Part shown: piece by piece, positions 62,219-64,000 of the stretch
How positions within the stretch are numbered: position 1 is the stretch's first letter
How the letters are laid out: every line of letters starts with the position of its first letter
Source of the DNA: Paraburkholderia caffeinitolerans
GTDB lineage: Bacteria > Pseudomonadota > Gammaproteobacteria > Burkholderiales > Burkholderiaceae
Direction: 5' to 3'
Length of the DNA: 64,000 bases
NCBI RefSeq assembly: GCF_902859945.1
Contig: NZ_CADIKL010000001.1
Coordinates: 186,001 to 250,000 of the forward strand
Notes under the pieces: model-generated
Database searches by the model: none
What the model was told of the DNA's origin: nothing
Seen by the model: the letters and a program-made list of their open reading frames with translations, nothing else
Position numbers and translations under genes: made by a program

Positions 62219-63780
62219 TCGGAGTACTTTTCCCGTTTGGTGCTCGCCAACAGGGCGAACTGGTGACGGCGGCACTTGGCCGCAGCGTCACGCGTCATCA
62301 GGTTCGCGAGATTTCGCGCGCCCATCTGGCGAGCGTCGATACCCTCGTTGTCGTGGATCTGCCCGATAGCTGGGGCACCGAGGTTGTGATGTGGCTGCGC
62401 GCGGCGCCGCGCAAGCTGGTCATTTTCGGTCACGTGCCGGCGCATCTCGTCGAACATTTGCGCTGGCAGCCGGACGCTTGGCCTGACACGCTCGCCGCTG
62501 CGAGCCGTAGTGAGTCCACGCCGGCGCGCGCCTCGCGCGCGAGTGCGGCCACCGTCGTATACGGCGAGCGCGCCGTGCTGCTGGGGGCCACGGGTTGGCA
62601 ACGTCCGTTCGAACGCTTCGACTTTACCGATGAGTGGAACAACCTCGGTTACGGTGCGATTCGCGCGGCCGAGCCGCTTTGGGGTCTCGCACACGCGCTC
62701 GACACTGGCGCGGCGGAAGTCGCGCGTGTCGAAATCGATGGCCAGCGCGTGGCCTCGTACGCCGCGCTGACTGACATCGAGCAGGGCAGCGTGCTGTGGT
62801 TCAATCGCGCGGTGGGTCCGCTGGACTCCTTCGAATGGCGCGCAGTCGAGCGTTTTCTTAGCGACCACCGCGCCAGCGATCTGCCGTGTCACCCGGTGCT
62901 TACCGAGGTGCCTTGGGGCTTTGATGCCGCGATCACTTCGCGGCTCGACTGTGACGAGGACGTCGAATCTGCGCGTGCGCTCTGGGAAACGTATCAGGCG
63001 CAAAACGTACCGTTCACGCTCGCCGTGCACACGACGACTCTCGCCGACTCGCGCAATCATGCGATCCTGGTCGAACTGCTGGAAGCCGGCGGCGCCGTGC
63101 TTTCCCATACCGCGACGCACGCACCCAACTGGGGCGGGAGCTATGAGGCCGCGCAGCAGGAGGGCCTGCAATCGGCTGCTTTGCTCCGCGAAGTGACGGG
63201 TGCGCCGGTGCGCTACGCCGTTTCGCCGTTCCATCAGTCGCCGCCATATGCCCTGCAGGGGCTCGCGGATGCGGGCTACGCAGGTTGTGTCGGCGGAATC
63301 ATCCGCAATGATCCGGAGTTCGTACTTGCGCGCGGCGGCGCGCTGGCCGGCATGGCAGAAGGCTTCGTCGGCCATACGCAGCAGTGCATGTTGCATGGCG
63401 ACTGCCTGCTAGCCGACGGCGACCCGCTCGCGATCTTCAAGGAAGCATTCGATCGCGCGTACGAGACGGACACCCTGTTCGGCTATCTCGATCATCCGTT
63501 CTCGCCGCGCTACGCCTACGGCTGGCCCGACGAGCAAACGCGTATCGATGCCCACCGCGAGCTGATCGCGCACATTCGCCGCAAGGCAGCGAAGCCGCTG
63601 TTCCTGAACGAGGAGCAGGCGCTCGATTTTCTCGCGCTACGCGCTCAAGCGCGCATCCTAGACGATGACGGAGGCTTCCGTTGCGTTGTGCCGCGCGCGC
63701 AAACAAACGGTGCAATGCAGGTCACCGTGCAGTTCAAGGGCCAGGCCATGCCGCTCACGTCGGGAGCAATCCTTCGATGA
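62215..63780 (+). CDS. Polysaccharide deacetylase-like protein (CE4/NodB type)
   Basis: This 521-residue protein has an N-terminal alpha/beta region (about 1-220) and a C-terminal CE4-type barrel. TSRLDCDED gives the Asp-Asp pair, and SHTATH gives the HxxxH metal site. No signal peptide is evident, so it may act on a cytoplasmic intermediate. It overlaps the PaaK-like gene (ATGA) and the wecB gene that follows (ATGA), so the three are coupled. It might deacetylate an N-acetyl sugar before another group is added. Confidence 0.8.
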   Translation: MIGVLFPFGARQQGELVTAALGRSVTRHQVREISRAHLASVDTLVVVDLPDSWGTEVVMWLRAAPRKLVIFGHVPAHLVEHLRWQPDAWPDTLAAASRSESTPARASRASAATVVYGERAVLLGATGWQRPFERFDFTDEWNNLGYGAIRAAEPLWGLAHALDTGAAEVARVEIDGQRVASYAALTDIEQGSVLWFNRAVGPLDSFEWRAVERFLSDHRASDLPCHPVLTEVPWGFDAAITSRLDCDEDVESARALWETYQAQNVPFTLAVHTTTLADSRNHAILVELLEAGGAVLSHTATHAPNWGGSYEAAQQEGLQSAALLREVTGAPVRYAVSPFHQSPPYALQGLADAGYAGCVGGIIRNDPEFVLARGGALAGMAEGFVGHTQQCMLHGDCLLADGDPLAIFKEAFDRAYETDTLFGYLDHPFSPRYAYGWPDEQTRIDAHRELIAHIRRKAAKPLFLNEEQALDFLALRAQARILDDDGGFRCVVPRAQTNGAMQVTVQFKGQAMPLTSGAILR

Positions 63781-64000
63781 GTGTGGCTATCGTGTTCGGG
63801 ACGCGTCCTGAGGTCATCAAGCTCGCCCCGGTTGTCGCACAACTGCGCGGCCGCACGGACGTGCGCGTGATCAGCACCGGCCAGCATCGGGAGATGCTCG
63901 CGCAGGCACTGAACTCGTTCGATCTGATACCCGACCTTGATCTGGATTGCATGCGCGCGGGGCAGTCCCTTAACGAATTGTCGGCGCGTCTGATCAACGG
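63777..64000 (+). CDS. wecB: UDP-N-acetylglucosamine 2-epimerase, N-terminal part (runs off the window)
   Basis: Only the first 74 residues are present. [18 protein letters not shown] and [15 protein letters not shown] match WecB, which converts UDP-GlcNAc to UDP-ManNAc. The frame is open to the window end, so this is an edge truncation and not a broken gene. It suggests that ManNAc or a derived acid is part of the O-antigen. Confidence 0.92.
   Translation, partial: MSVAIVFGTRPEVIKLAPVVAQLRGRTDVRVISTGQHREMLAQALNSFDLIPDLDLDCMRAGQSLNELSARLIN

Overview
The window is high-GC chromosomal DNA from a beta-proteobacterium, almost certainly a Burkholderiaceae member of the Paraburkholderia/Burkholderia/Caballeronia type. 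The order algH-ruvX-pyrR-pyrB-pyrC'-plsC-apaH-rml genes-wzm-wzt matches the known border of the Burkholderia O-antigen locus. The rubredoxin gene divergent from thiD and the CIRCE-controlled groESL operon also fit. I see no IS element, phage gene, tRNA, rRNA or CRISPR array. Species assignment is an inference from gene order and protein similarity as I recognise them.

Region 1 (96-36311) is a large exopolysaccharide (EPS) locus. The core runs 15370-26417 on the plus strand: a WbaP/WcaJ-type initiating sugar-phosphate transferase, Wza export lipoprotein, Wzc tyrosine autokinase, four glycosyltransferases and a Wzy-like polymerase. The Wzx-like flippase lies apart on the minus strand (2690-4195), 2 bp from a secreted clan GH-A glycosidase. 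To the left of the core is a minus-strand operon (6874-13033): a carrier protein, an acyl-CoA-dehydrogenase-fold enzyme, an amino acid:[carrier protein] ligase (a class II aminoacyl-tRNA synthetase relative), a DUF1839 protein and a GH2 glycosidase. A methyltransferase and a flavin reductase are divergent from it. To the right (27007-36311) are two OafA-type acyltransferases, a GT9 enzyme, and an MBOAT acyltransferase/SGNH-like pair followed by a VOC protein, a second carrier protein and an FkbH-like HAD protein. The EPS locus therefore carries two carrier proteins, each beside its own loading enzyme. This suggests that unusual acyl groups, aminoacyl on one side and glyceryl-like on the other, are prepared on carrier proteins in connection with the polysaccharide.

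Region 2 (36554-53848) is mostly housekeeping: a SulP transporter, a DUF2252 protein, groES-groEL with a sigma-70 promoter and a perfect CIRCE operator, a GT9 plus O-antigen-ligase pair, thiD, rubredoxin, a FimL/ChpA-N-like protein, algH-ruvX-pyrR-pyrB-pyrC', an acyltransferase and apaH. The pyrC' product has lost dihydroorotase metal ligands.

Region 3 (54241-64000, running off the end) is the start of an ABC-transporter-type O-antigen cluster: rmlB-rmlD-rmlA-rmlC, manC, wzm, wzt, a PaaK/CapK-like ligase, a CE4-type deacetylase and a truncated wecB.

Non-coding signals of note are a diverged direct repeat of about 57 bp, carrying a 14-bp palindrome in one copy, in front of two EPS transcription units (28311-28368 and 29565-29621). 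There are also short tandem repeats before wza and before the MBOAT gene, and a strong hairpin that closes the EPS locus at 36363-36390.
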